This document shows, piece by piece, positions 55,168-64,000 of a DNA stretch of 64,000 nt. How positions within the stretch are numbered: position 1 is the first letter of the stretch; each line of letters begins with the position of its first letter. A program made the translations under genes and the position numbers. The stretch comes from Gammaproteobacteria bacterium. Its GTDB lineage: Bacteria; Pseudomonadota; Gammaproteobacteria; Coxiellales; Coxiellaceae. The notes beneath the pieces were generated by a model that had not been told where the DNA came from, made no database searches, and was given only the letters and a program-made list of their open reading frames with translations. The stretch covers positions 34,768 to 98,767 of the forward strand of contig JAUIAD010000012.1 of NCBI GenBank assembly GCA_030425685.1, in the 5' to 3' direction.

Positions 55168-58100
55168 ATGAGTAATGACACACTAACGATAGAAAATGAG
55201 GATCGGCAGGCTCGCCAACAAGCCATTGATCCCTATGGCTCCTACATTGTGCAAGCACCTGCTGGCTCAGGTAAAACTGAGCTCCTATCGCAGCGCTACT
55301 TATGCTTATTAGCCAAGGCCGTTAATTCCCCGGAAGAAATTATTGCCATTACGTTTACGCGTAAAGCTGCAGCTGAGATGCGTGAGCGTATTGTTGCCGC
55401 CTTAGAATTTGCCCACAGCTCCCCGGAACCGAAAGAGTCGTACAAAAAACTCACCTGGCGTCTAGCAAAACAAGTATTGGACGTTGATAGCAAAAATAAT
55501 TGGCACCTACTTGCCAATCCTAACCGGCTAAGAATCTTAACCATTGACTCACTCTCGGCGATGATTAGCGCACAAACACCACTGCTTTCACGCTTTGGCG
55601 TTAAGCCTTCTATTTCTGAAGATATTGGTCGTTACTATGAATTAGCCATAGAAGAATTCATGACAACGATCGATGAAGAGTCCGCTTGGTCGCAAGCAAT
55701 AAAAACACTGCTGCTGCATCTTGATAACAATGCCATGCAGTTATCTCGTTTATTAATACATTTATTAGCACGCCGCGATCAATGGCTAAGCCATATCGTA
55801 TTGCATGGAAATGATATTACCTCATTAAAAATACACTTAGAGAACGCATTAGAGAATATTGTTGCGGAAACCTTGGCTGCAGCTGAAAATGCTATACCAA
55901 CCGATATCACTTACGAGCTACAAGAACTAGCACAATTTGCTGGGAAAAATGTGGCTCAAAGCAATAAAAACCATCCAATAAGCCGCTTGCAATATTTAGA
56001 TGCGTTCCCAGCGGGTGAACTTGAATATTTTGACGACTGGCTAGCTATGGCTAATTTACTGCTGACCACACAAAATGAATGGCGCAAAATAATCGATAAG
56101 CGATCAGGCTTTCCTGCAGATCAAAAAGACTACAAAGCTCGCATGTTAACATTACTGGGGGAGTTACAAGAAAATGACCATTTAAAAAATACCTTAAGCG
56201 ATATTCGCCTTTGCCCACCGCTATCTTTTAGCGAGCAACAATGGACTATTATTCAAGCGCTAATCCAACTGCTCCCGGTGCTAGTGGCACAGCTTACTAT
56301 TATTTTTCGCCGCTATGGTATTATTGATTTTACTGAACTAACCTTAGGCGCGTTACGTGCACTGGGTGACGAAGGTGAGCCAACCGATATCGCACTTTAT
56401 TTAGATTACCAAATTCGTCATTTATTAGTGGATGAATTCCAAGATACCTCTGTGATGCAATTTAATTTACTACAGCAATTAGTGGCTGAATGGCAACCTA
56501 ATGATGGTCGTTCGTTATTTCTCGTGGGTGATCCCATGCAATCTATTTACCGCTTTCGCAATGCCGAAGTCGGATTATTTTTACGTGCACAACAGCAAGG
56601 TATCGCTAATATCCCATTAAAACCACTGATATTAAGTTTGAATTTTCGTTCGCAAGACAATATTGTCTCTTGGATCAACCAAACCTTTTCTGTTGTCTTT
56701 CCTGCGCATACGGATATTAGCAGTGGTGCTGTTCCCTACAGCCAAGCCATTGCCACACACGATTCAACCTTTGAAAATAGTGTTTATTATTACAGTGCCT
56801 TAAAAGACAACCCTATTCTGTTAGCCGAAAAAGTTGTTGCCATTATTGAAGAATACCACAGCGGCAGCATCGCTATCTTGGTACGCTCGCGCTCGCAACT
56901 CTCAGATATTATCCCCGCATTGCATCTAGCGCGCATACGCTTTAATGCCATTGAAATTGAATCGTTAGCGCATCGCATGGAAATTTTGGATCTTATTTCA
57001 CTGACACGCGCCATGTTGCACATTGGTGATCGCATTGCTTGGCTGGCCGTTTTGCGCAGTCCTTGCTGCGGGCTAACATTACATGATCTACACGCTCTCG
57101 CACAAGCAGCAGATCAACAGCCTCTATGGTCAGTCATTGCAACGGCTAGACCTATTCCACAATTAAGTGACGATGGACAGAAACGACTTAATCGCATTAG
57201 AGCCATTTTCACCGCCAGCTTTAATCAACAAGGGCGCAGCGCTTTAAGTGAATGGATTAAAGGCACCTGGTTATCACTTGCAGGGCCAGCATTTTTGACA
57301 GAAGCTTCACAGCTTAATAACACACAAGCTTTCTTTAATTTATTAGAGTCCATTGAGGGCGAATTTAGTCTTGAGCTACTGCAAAGCAAGCTAGATCAGC
57401 TTTATGCGGAGAGTGAAATATCGGCGGACACGCGCCTGCAAATTATGACTATTCATAAATCCAAAGGCTTGGAATTCGACCATGTTATACTGCCTGAATT
57501 ACAAAAACAAAACCCTTCCGAGGCAAACCATTTACTAATGTGGCTAGAGCGCATCAACGCACAAGGAAACACGGATCTTATTCTTGCCCCCATTAAATCA
57601 GCACGCGAGCTTGATGATCCCATTCACACCTATTTAAAACAGGTTGAAGTTGGAAAATTACATCATGAAAGTAAGCGGCTTTTTTATGTTGCTGCTACAC
57701 GCGCCAAACAAACATTACACCTTTTATCGCTGATTGATTTTGACGAAAAGAAAAATGCGTTTAAAAAGCCGAGTAAATCTAGCTTTATTGCTATGATCTG
57801 GGACCTTTATCAAGAACAGTTTACAAATAATATCATTAAAGACAACAGCGAAACTGATAGCCAAAATTTTATAAGCGTACAGTCTTTACAAAGCTTAACT
57901 CGTATAAAAAGTGAGTGGAAAAACCCTCTAGCTCTGTTAGAAAGCGCTATGGCTTATGAGCGTAGCGATAAAAATCAACCTGCACTGACCTTATCAACAG
58001 CAGCCAAACAAATCGGTACCGTTATTCATGAGTCATTACAACATCTTGCCACAAACACAAAAGAACTTTCTCTATTGATACCACATTGGCGAAGACGACT

Positions 58101-58536
58101 ACAGCAATTAGGTTTACAAGATACTTTACTAGATAAAGCTTGTGAAAAAGTTAAAACCACTATTGAGAATACTTTAAGCGACAAGACTGGCCAATGGATT
58201 TTAAGCAAACACCGAGATGCCCATTGTGAATATGCCGTTACTGTGCTTTTAAATAATAAACCAGCGCGATGTATTATTGATCGTACCTTTATTGATGAAC
58301 ACGGCACTCGCTGGATTATTGATTACAAAACATCAACACCTCAGGATGAGGATTTGGCTAGTTTTATTAAAAAAGAGAAAGAAAGCTATCAGCAGCAGTT
58401 AGAGCGTTATGGGTGTGCCTTTTCCTCGACGGAAGATCATCCTATTAAACTGGCGCTTTATTTTCCGGCTTGTTTGCAGTTTGTTGCTTGGGATTTTGTT
58501 TATGCTGGGGATGTTAGTCTTGCTCACAATATTTGA
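55168..58536 (+). CDS. AddA-like UvrD-family helicase-nuclease
   Basis: The 1122-residue protein is an SF1A helicase fused to a RecB-type nuclease. Helicase motifs in order are QAPAGSGKTELLSQRYL (Walker A, about residue 31), TFTRKAAAEMRERI, LLVDEFQDTS (DExx), LVGDPMQSIYRFR, LNFRSQ, IMTIHKSKGLEFD and LFYVAATRAKQTL. The C-terminal nuclease has CIIDRTFID...WIIDYKTST, with the Asp and Asp-Tyr-Lys catalytic residues intact. With the AddB-like gene upstream it probably processes double-strand breaks. AAGGA precedes the start. Confidence 0.93.
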   Translation: MSNDTLTIENEDRQARQQAIDPYGSYIVQAPAGSGKTELLSQRYLCLLAKAVNSPEEIIAITFTRKAAAEMRERIVAALEFAHSSPEPKESYKKLTWRLAKQVLDVDSKNNWHLLANPNRLRILTIDSLSAMISAQTPLLSRFGVKPSISEDIGRYYELAIEEFMTTIDEESAWSQAIKTLLLHLDNNAMQLSRLLIHLLARRDQWLSHIVLHGNDITSLKIHLENALENIVAETLAAAENAIPTDITYELQELAQFAGKNVAQSNKNHPISRLQYLDAFPAGELEYFDDWLAMANLLLTTQNEWRKIIDKRSGFPADQKDYKARMLTLLGELQENDHLKNTLSDIRLCPPLSFSEQQWTIIQALIQLLPVLVAQLTIIFRRYGIIDFTELTLGALRALGDEGEPTDIALYLDYQIRHLLVDEFQDTSVMQFNLLQQLVAEWQPNDGRSLFLVGDPMQSIYRFRNAEVGLFLRAQQQGIANIPLKPLILSLNFRSQDNIVSWINQTFSVVFPAHTDISSGAVPYSQAIATHDSTFENSVYYYSALKDNPILLAEKVVAIIEEYHSGSIAILVRSRSQLSDIIPALHLARIRFNAIEIESLAHRMEILDLISLTRAMLHIGDRIAWLAVLRSPCCGLTLHDLHALAQAADQQPLWSVIATARPIPQLSDDGQKRLNRIRAIFTASFNQQGRSALSEWIKGTWLSLAGPAFLTEASQLNNTQAFFNLLESIEGEFSLELLQSKLDQLYAESEISADTRLQIMTIHKSKGLEFDHVILPELQKQNPSEANHLLMWLERINAQGNTDLILAPIKSARELDDPIHTYLKQVEVGKLHHESKRLFYVAATRAKQTLHLLSLIDFDEKKNAFKKPSKSSFIAMIWDLYQEQFTNNIIKDNSETDSQNFISVQSLQSLTRIKSEWKNPLALLESAMAYERSDKNQPALTLSTAAKQIGTVIHESLQHLATNTKELSLLIPHWRRRLQQLGLQDTLLDKACEKVKTTIENTLSDKTGQWILSKHRDAHCEYAVTVLLNNKPARCIIDRTFIDEHGTRWIIDYKTSTPQDEDLASFIKKEKESYQQQLERYGCAFSSTEDHPIKLALYFPACLQFVAWDFVYAGDVSLAHNI

Positions 58537-58579
58537 AATAGATGGGTTTTGACGAACACGGGTTTTGACGGATACAAGC

Positions 58580-58599
58580 GGGCGCAGCATGCTGCGCCC
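58580..58599. repeat. Dispersed 20-bp palindrome, copy 7
   Basis: This perfect palindrome, identical to copy 1 and followed by CCTACAC, sits between the convergent helicase and membrane protein genes, 25 bp before the latter's stop codon. Confidence 0.85.
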
Positions 58600-58624
58600 C
58601 TACACTATAAAACACCGGCTGGTG

Positions 58625-59575
58625 TTAAAATCTGGATTCTATGTGTCCTTCATCCTCTGTTTCCGGAGAGGCTAAATCTCTCTTACGTTCTTTTAAATCA
58701 TTATGCAAAATAACGATATTGCCAGAGATAAAGCCAGGCCACGTTAGTGAAAAAGCGATTCCCCAAATAACCATAAAAGCACCCGCTATAATCTGTATCC
58801 ACATGGGCATCGGCGCCGCATGATGCGCCATTAATTGATGCATATTATCAGGACTGACGCCATACAGCATTGCCGGTGCGAAAAAAAACATCGCAACGAT
58901 AAGAAAAAAGAAAAATAACCCAATATAAAAAATACTAGAAAGATACACCGAGGTCATCGCACGCCACCAGTTTTTAGCTACCAAGCGCCAAGAATGTCCA
59001 ATAGCACTAAAGCCAGAATCATCAACAACAGCACAGGCTTCAACTAGCAACAGCGACACCACAACATAAATACCAACAAGGTTTAACACAATAGCAACAA
59101 TAACGCTTAACCATGTCATACCAAGCTTTGACACTTCTAATGTAAAGTAATCAACCAAACCAATCACGACAAACATAATAATAAGTTTTAATAAATACAC
59201 ATGTATTTTCTTAAAACTCATGCCCCAGGCATTACCCAGACTGGCGTGTTCACTGGTAGCAATATTCCAGTTTGATTTGACCAACGCACCAACAACCACG
59301 TGCGCAAGCAATAAAAAAACAAGTGCGGCTATCCCCATGCCAACAACCTGCCCCACAGACAATGACGCATGCACTGCTGTGCCGCTATGCATTGCCGTGG
59401 CACTTGTTGGCAGCATGCCACCAAAGATATAAGCTGCTGCTATGGCATATAAAAAGAGCATCACCACGGCAGGAATTATAATGCCTAAATTGGGTCCCCA
59501 AGCACTCTTTAACAACACAAAACTATCCGCAATCACTCTGGAGAGTGGCTGGGAGCGCTCCTTTAACTTGTACAT
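58625..59575 (-). CDS. Polytopic membrane protein of unknown function
   Basis: The 316-residue protein has about six hydrophobic segments in paired arrangement (around residues 30-55, 75-100, 125-150, 155-180, 205-235 and 255-280). This layout resembles the DUF6159 and glycerophosphodiesterase-membrane-domain type proteins. The N-terminal LKERSQPLSRVIADSFVLLKSAWG fits proteins that begin with a cytoplasmic amphipathic helix. The C-terminal ~25 residues are charged. AAGGAG precedes the ATG. No neighbour explains its job. Confidence 0.7.
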   Translation of the reverse strand: MYKLKERSQPLSRVIADSFVLLKSAWGPNLGIIIPAVVMLFLYAIAAAYIFGGMLPTSATAMHSGTAVHASLSVGQVVGMGIAALVFLLLAHVVVGALVKSNWNIATSEHASLGNAWGMSFKKIHVYLLKLIIMFVVIGLVDYFTLEVSKLGMTWLSVIVAIVLNLVGIYVVVSLLLVEACAVVDDSGFSAIGHSWRLVAKNWWRAMTSVYLSSIFYIGLFFFFLIVAMFFFAPAMLYGVSPDNMHQLMAHHAAPMPMWIQIIAGAFMVIWGIAFSLTWPGFISGNIVILHNDLKERKRDLASPETEDEGHIESRF

Positions 59576-59746
59576 TTTTTTGCTCCTTATACGCGCAAAT
59601 GATCCTGAATATTATTTTATTTTATCATCTCTAATTCAAATAAAATACAATTAAGCTACAAAGGTGTTAATAAAGGCTAATGCTGGTAAAATAAAACTCA
59701 TGGCAATTTTTTACCAACTTGCCAATATTAATAAAGGGGAAAAGCC

Positions 59747-60637
59747 ATGCCCGAAGATATCTCACACAAACTCGTCGTTGCCATTACTTCACAAGCACTT
59801 TTTGATTTAGACGAAAGCAATTCGGTTTTTGAAAACCAAGGGGTCGAAAAATATGCACAGTATCAGATTGAGCATGAGAACGACATTCTTCTCCCCGGTG
59901 TCGCTTTTAACCTGGTAAAAAAATTTCTTAAAATTAATGAGCAATCTGACCTTGTCGAAGTCATTCTTTTATCACGCAACAGTGCTGATACCGGTTTACG
60001 TATCTTTAACAGCATTCAGCATTATGGTTTAAATGTCACCCGAGCAGCTTTTACGAGCGGTAAAAGCCCTTACCAATATGTGCAAGCTTTTGGCTCTCAT
60101 TTATTTTTATCCACTAATCCTAGTGACGTAAAACGTGCACTTGACGCAGGATGTGCCGCAGCAACCATTATTCCTTCCAAAAATACAACACCGGAAGAAG
60201 AACGAGATGACGAACTGCGTATTGCTTTTGATGGTGATGCTGTTTTATTTTCAAATGACTCAGAACGCATTTTTCAACACCATGGTATAGAAGCATTTAC
60301 CAAAAATGAAAATGAACTGGCAGACCAGCCTTTAATGGGCGGCCCCTTTAAAGGGTTCCTATCGGCGCTGCAAAACTTACAGCACCATTTCTCAGCCGAG
60401 CAATGCCCCATCCGTACCGCACTGGTCACCGCTCGCCAAGCACCGACGCATAAACGCGTTATCCAAACCCTACGTACCTGGAATATTCGCATCGATGAAG
60501 CATTATTTCTAGGCGGGCTGGAGAAAGGGCATTTCCTCAATGCCTTTCACGCCGATATCTTCTTTGATGATCAGCATATTAATTGCAAATCAGCCAGTCA
60601 ATATGTAGCGACAGCCCATGTGCCTAACGAAGTATAA
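59747..60637 (+). CDS. Cytosolic 5'-nucleotidase-family protein (PF06189-like)
   Basis: The 296-residue protein resembles the 5'-nucleotidase family found in bacteria and in animal NT5C1. It has KLVVAITSQALFDLDES with the likely HAD-type Asp pair, FNSIQHYGLNVTRAAFTSGKSPYQYV, LRIAFDGDAVLFSNDSE and LGGLEKGHFLNAFHADIFFDD. These fit the HAD fold with two acidic metal ligands at the C-terminal end. It would dephosphorylate nucleoside monophosphates in the cytoplasm. AGGGG precedes the ATG. It is monocistronic and divergent from the membrane protein gene. Confidence 0.88.
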   Translation: MPEDISHKLVVAITSQALFDLDESNSVFENQGVEKYAQYQIEHENDILLPGVAFNLVKKFLKINEQSDLVEVILLSRNSADTGLRIFNSIQHYGLNVTRAAFTSGKSPYQYVQAFGSHLFLSTNPSDVKRALDAGCAAATIIPSKNTTPEEERDDELRIAFDGDAVLFSNDSERIFQHHGIEAFTKNENELADQPLMGGPFKGFLSALQNLQHHFSAEQCPIRTALVTARQAPTHKRVIQTLRTWNIRIDEALFLGGLEKGHFLNAFHADIFFDDQHINCKSASQYVATAHVPNEV

Positions 60638-60667
60638 AGTAAAACTTTTTATTGAGTAGGCATATTA

Positions 60668-63202
60668 TTATACACGAAGGTCCGGTACGCTATTTGCCCT
60701 ACTCCTACACTGAGGAGCTGCTGTGGAAGAGGTGCCTGGTGTTACATTTTGTGGGATAAACAACGTGGTGGCTCCTTTTGCAAAAATGGCACTAATCGGT
60801 TCAACACTATCATTCGCAGCCCCATTTCTATCAGAAGCTGCACAAGAAATAGAGCCTGCATGTTTTGCAATAATTCCACTGATTGTATTGGTGGCATCAT
60901 TTGAATACGTTGGTTTTGCAAAAACTGTAGATGAACAAGCTGCAATTGATTGGATATCTTTATCGCATGCATCAGCGCCAACGCCAGAGTTAGCTGTTTG
61001 CGACAGATCAGCTGGCTTTTCATCATCCTGACGGCCAATTAATGCCGCGAGAACTTCCTGCTTTACGCTAACCTTCACTTTTCTTTCAGTGTTTGCATCA
61101 TTGCTTATTACCTTATGGCTCAAAGCGCCTGTATCACCTTTGACTTGGCTGGCTTTTTTTCTAGAGACCGGCGCAACTCTCCGTTGGGTACTAGGATCAT
61201 CATTTGTAGCAACAGCTTTAACCGCTTTAATTTCACCGCTTGCATCTCTTTGCATTTCATCTTCACCTGATCCAGTGGTAGCAGCAACGGGGTCTTCTAT
61301 ATAAGTAATTTTCGAGCGTTGCGGAAGATTGGAATTATTAGCAGGAAAGCTTGCTGCAACTGTTTCTTTAGCTTTTTTAACCTGTTTCTTAAAGTCAGAT
61401 AGTTGATTCGGTATTTCTTTTGTTTTTTTACGCCAGCGCTTATTGAGAAAATATCCAATTAGGTATATTGCCGCAATTACAGCAATCGCGACAAAAAACA
61501 TCGTTATAGCAGGGTTGGCAAATACAATTGGCATCGCGAGCACCATAGCTGCCACAAAGAGCACTGTCTTTGCCTTCACCCACAGTTTTTTTTCTAAACA
61601 AACAGCACGCAAAGTACAAAGCTCTTTTAATCGAGGTTGGTTGCTATTAGCTCCTCCATCGCTTAAAAGTTTCAAATTATTAAGCTCAGAAATATATGCC
61701 GAATCCTCTTTGCAAATTGCTTTGTACTCCTGGAAGTTTTTACGCATCATAAAAACAAAACAAACAGCCAATACTGAAATAACACCCGTTAAGCCAACAG
61801 CAAACGACAATGCTTTCAAACTAACAGATAATACAAAAGGCAATGATAAAGTTGCAGCAGAAGCACCAGCTGCTAACAATGAAACAATGACAGCCTTTGC
61901 AATGATAACTTTTTTTAAAAATTTCTGTTGCTGGATTTCCTTTTCATCAGAATTAGCAAGTTTATTTAAGCGCTCTATTTCATTGCAACAATCTTTATAC
62001 TGAAAATAGAAAGACTTCAGCTGCATAGCTAAAGCGGTAGCAATTAGAATAACAACACCCGACAAACCTAAATAAACTGTCAGCAATGACACCTGATGAA
62101 TATAGATCAGCGGTATCCCCATCAGTTTTGCGCCCCACAAGCCAAAGGTCACCATCCAGCTTGTCCACAAACGACTTTCCACCGCTTGCCACTCAGCGAG
62201 CATAGCTTCCTTTTGCAAGTTTAGATATTCAATCTTCTTATGATTATTCTCAGCATCAATAGCATTCTGCAGGCGCCTAAGCTCTCGTTTATACCTAGCG
62301 CGATCAAGAAAATACTTAACCGTCATATTGACTACATCAAAAGTATAAAGCGCCACAGTGACCAAAGCCGAAGGAAAGCCAAAATGCAAATGCGGATAAA
62401 CACTAGGAAAAGTAATAACACCTACACCTAACCAAACACCATCATTCCAAAACTGAAACCAGTGTTCTTTCCAGTAAGCCGCTGCTCTAGCCTTACGGGA
62501 TAATGAACCCTCCTCAGCAGAAACACCCCAACCAAAGGCATGTTTTAATTGCATCACTGTGTTGGTTATTAACCGCGGCGCATAAGTATCAAAAGCAAGG
62601 TGATGATAGACGTTATTAATGAGAGGTTGAAAGCTCTGGCAAAATTGCTCGTAATGGCTTGTGTCATGAAAATGTAGAAAACCTGTATCAAGTTGTTTTT
62701 CACGTAAAATATATAGTCGGTTAAAATTAAATGAAAGGAAAGCCTGGCGAAATGAAGCTGTTACAGAAAAGTACATTTTTAGATCATCTAAAAAAGCAGC
62801 GTAATCATGCTGCCAAAACGTAGCATCAATACCATATTTAACAGCTGCCGCACGTTGAAAAAAGATATGTCGGTTAATGTAATGTAATAATTTTGTTAGT
62901 AGAAAATAATCATCAGCAAGCTGACTTAATAGCTCCGGTTTAAAGTCCTTTGCTTTCATCTTGGTATTTATAATACGTAACAGTGACTTATGGTAAATTT
63001 CCAACTGCAGTTTGTTTTCAAGAAGAAAAGTTCGCGCTGCAATCTCTTTTTTACGTGTAGTTTTAGATTGGTCTTGATCGACCCCAGAAAAAGGGTTTAA
63101 TAGCTGAGCCAATTGCTGCCCTGCTAGCGCACCCTTTAGCACAGGGTAAATATTTACTTCTTCGTAATCTTGTCTGTCTTCTGTATTTGTCGTTTCCCGC
63201 AT
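60668..63202 (-). CDS. Large membrane protein of unknown function, putative effector
   Basis: I do not recognise this 844-residue protein. The first ~220 residues are hydrophilic and helical, with aromatic-rich stretches. Hydrophobic pairs follow at about residues 255-295, 350-390, 430-480 and 550-585, separated by charged coiled-coil-like segments rich in Glu, Lys, Leu and Asn. The C-terminal ~250 residues are Ser/Ala/Asp/Thr rich and low complexity, probably disordered. There is no N-terminal signal peptide. Paired transmembrane hairpins with long soluble ends and a polar tail are seen in type IV effectors that insert in host membranes; this is a comparison of form only. AAGGA precedes the ATG. 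Confidence 0.7.
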   Translation of the reverse strand: MRETTNTEDRQDYEEVNIYPVLKGALAGQQLAQLLNPFSGVDQDQSKTTRKKEIAARTFLLENKLQLEIYHKSLLRIINTKMKAKDFKPELLSQLADDYFLLTKLLHYINRHIFFQRAAAVKYGIDATFWQHDYAAFLDDLKMYFSVTASFRQAFLSFNFNRLYILREKQLDTGFLHFHDTSHYEQFCQSFQPLINNVYHHLAFDTYAPRLITNTVMQLKHAFGWGVSAEEGSLSRKARAAAYWKEHWFQFWNDGVWLGVGVITFPSVYPHLHFGFPSALVTVALYTFDVVNMTVKYFLDRARYKRELRRLQNAIDAENNHKKIEYLNLQKEAMLAEWQAVESRLWTSWMVTFGLWGAKLMGIPLIYIHQVSLLTVYLGLSGVVILIATALAMQLKSFYFQYKDCCNEIERLNKLANSDEKEIQQQKFLKKVIIAKAVIVSLLAAGASAATLSLPFVLSVSLKALSFAVGLTGVISVLAVCFVFMMRKNFQEYKAICKEDSAYISELNNLKLLSDGGANSNQPRLKELCTLRAVCLEKKLWVKAKTVLFVAAMVLAMPIVFANPAITMFFVAIAVIAAIYLIGYFLNKRWRKKTKEIPNQLSDFKKQVKKAKETVAASFPANNSNLPQRSKITYIEDPVAATTGSGEDEMQRDASGEIKAVKAVATNDDPSTQRRVAPVSRKKASQVKGDTGALSHKVISNDANTERKVKVSVKQEVLAALIGRQDDEKPADLSQTANSGVGADACDKDIQSIAACSSTVFAKPTYSNDATNTISGIIAKHAGSISCAASDRNGAANDSVEPISAIFAKGATTLFIPQNVTPGTSSTAAPQCRSRANSVPDLRV

Positions 63203-63267
63203 ATCAGATCCTTAATCAATATTTATATCCAACCATTCTCAGTATTTTTGACGCAGCAGTGCACCTC

Positions 63268-63293
63268 AAAGCGTTAAAGCAATAAAACGCTTT
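63268..63293. repeat. Inverted repeat upstream of the 844-residue protein gene
   Basis: AAAGCGTT and AACGCTTT form an 8-bp perfect stem around a 10-nt loop, 66 bases upstream of the start codon. No U-run follows, so an operator or leader structure is as likely as a terminator. Confidence 0.5.
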
Positions 63294-63803
63294 AGATTTC
63301 AATCCATGAAGATGTTATGAAAAGCCTAAGTGGCGAAACAAACGTTGCAGTGCAGCGTTAAAGTAGGAGAAGGTAGTTATAAAAAATTGACAGATAATAC
63401 TAGGAAGCCAATTTCTTTGGTCAGTATATTGAGTGCTGTAATGGAATCGGTAAAAACAATTAACGTTTTTTTGAAAATAGTTGTTGTCGTCGTCTCAGCA
63501 GTCAATCGCATAGAGTTCTCCTGTCAGTGATTAAAAAAAGAATTCGCTGCAGCTTAATGAATAAAAGTACATCGACACGAAGAATGCATCGAAAACTTTA
63601 TACCTCTTTCCATGAAGAACTGAGAAAAGCTAGTAACGTGAGGATATAAACCTGTCCGTTAAAACGAATTCTGCACTTAATACTACTAAAAAAACAAATC
63701 CGGATTTAACATGCTTAGCAATATTTAACGTGAATTACTATAGCAAAGAAATTTTATCCCATCAAGAAATTTGCTTGTGTTATCAAATATATTGAGTACT
63801 TTC

Positions 63804-63819
63804 ATTAAATAAAAATTAA
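63804..63819 (-). promoter_or_regulatory. PmrA-like box in the terminal intergenic region
   Basis: On the minus strand two TTAAT units are separated by TTTTAT. TATATT follows 12 bases later as a possible -10. The nearest gene on that strand starts about 600 bases further on, so its target is unclear. The tract is AT-rich and may be a chance match. Confidence 0.3.
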
Positions 63820-63972
63820 ATTTTAGGTAAAAAACGAGGTCCTATTTTAGGATTATTGGGTGTCGGATAGTGGAGTTAAATTTAGATTAAAGTTTGACAG
63901 ATTTACATAAGAGATTTAAAAGAATATCTTGCTACGCCGATCTTACGCAACGACGCCAAGAGACGCGGGGGT

Positions 63973-64000
63973 CGCGGCGATTATATTACTTATCGCCGCG
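63973..64000. repeat. GC-rich inverted repeat at the right edge
   Basis: CGCGGCGAT and ATCGCCGCG form a 9-bp perfect stem around a 10-nt AT-rich loop, ending at the last base of the window, so the element may continue. It stands out from the AT-rich surroundings. Confidence 0.6.

Larger units (their letters stand above)
63203..64000. other. 798-bp terminal intergenic region
   Basis: I see no credible gene. It holds a hairpin with arms AAAGCGTT/AACGCTTT (63268-63293), an AT-rich block with a minus-strand TTAAT-N6-TTAAT pattern (63804-63819), and a GC-rich inverted repeat at the window edge (63973-64000). A 66-codon GTG-started frame at 63330-63530 has no ribosome-binding site or recognisable product. 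Confidence 0.65.

Noticed and set aside
63330..63530. A 66-codon frame in the terminal gap.
   Set aside because: It starts at GTG without a ribosome-binding site, has no domain and has a biased hydrophobic end; not convincing.

Overview
The window looks like part of the chromosome of a Legionellales-type gammaproteobacterium (Legionella, Coxiella, Berkiella or Aquicella relatives), low-to-moderate in GC. Evidence for this is an enhA-enhB-enhC locus (L,D-transpeptidase, small exported protein, Sel1-repeat protein), an ankyrin protein resembling the Legionella core effector AnkH, a U-box ubiquitin-ligase-like protein, a cytoplasmic leucine-rich-repeat protein, a QseB/PmrA-type two-component system, and copies of the Legionella PmrA operator pattern (TTAAT-N6-TTAAT) in front of putative effector genes. 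The dapA-bamC-purC order is the usual gammaproteobacterial one. No secretion-system structural genes, rRNA or CRISPR array were seen.

Layout. 0-10 kb is metabolic and transport: icd, queA, a GltB-like FMN/Fe-S protein coupled to an aldehyde dehydrogenase, and an RND efflux pair. 10-14 kb has the U-box gene, tRNA-Ser(CGA), purC-bamC-dapA and a BCP-type peroxiredoxin. 14-20 kb has an SGNH hydrolase, kdgK, rmuC, a small secreted Cys-rich protein and the LRR gene beside an IS3-family transposase remnant. 20.9-24.4 kb is a zinc-limitation cluster: two ZIP-like transporters, a CobW GTPase and a divergent zur, with a near-perfect Zur box between. 24.7-33.3 kb holds a MidA-like methyltransferase with TPRs and a giant 2065-residue protein of unknown function. 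33.5-35.5 kb is a bufferin-like DUF692/DUF2063 operon behind a very small lipopeptide-like gene and a terminator. 35.5-41.3 kb holds a catalytically altered haloalkane-dehalogenase homologue overlapping a large NAD-glutamate dehydrogenase. 42-45.6 kb is pmrAB-like plus an MFS transporter; 45.8-49.7 kb is enhCBA; 49.9-51.9 kb the ankH-like operon; 52.5-58.5 kb an AddB/AddA-like recombination nuclease-helicase pair; 58.6-63.2 kb a membrane protein, a cytosolic 5'-nucleotidase-family protein and an 844-residue membrane protein of unknown function.

How it fits together. The most interesting signal is regulatory: an OmpR-family regulator resembling PmrA, and exact TTAAT-N6-TTAAT direct repeats upstream of the U-box gene, the LRR gene and the regulator itself, each followed 10 nt later by a plausible -10 element. 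This suggests a local effector regulon with autoregulation. Non-coding space is also structured: at least seven copies of a perfect or near-perfect 20-bp palindrome (with compensated arm changes, often as head-to-head pairs), a second family of hairpins with ATCC...GGAT(GAC) arms, and a 271-bp IS6-like non-autonomous element.
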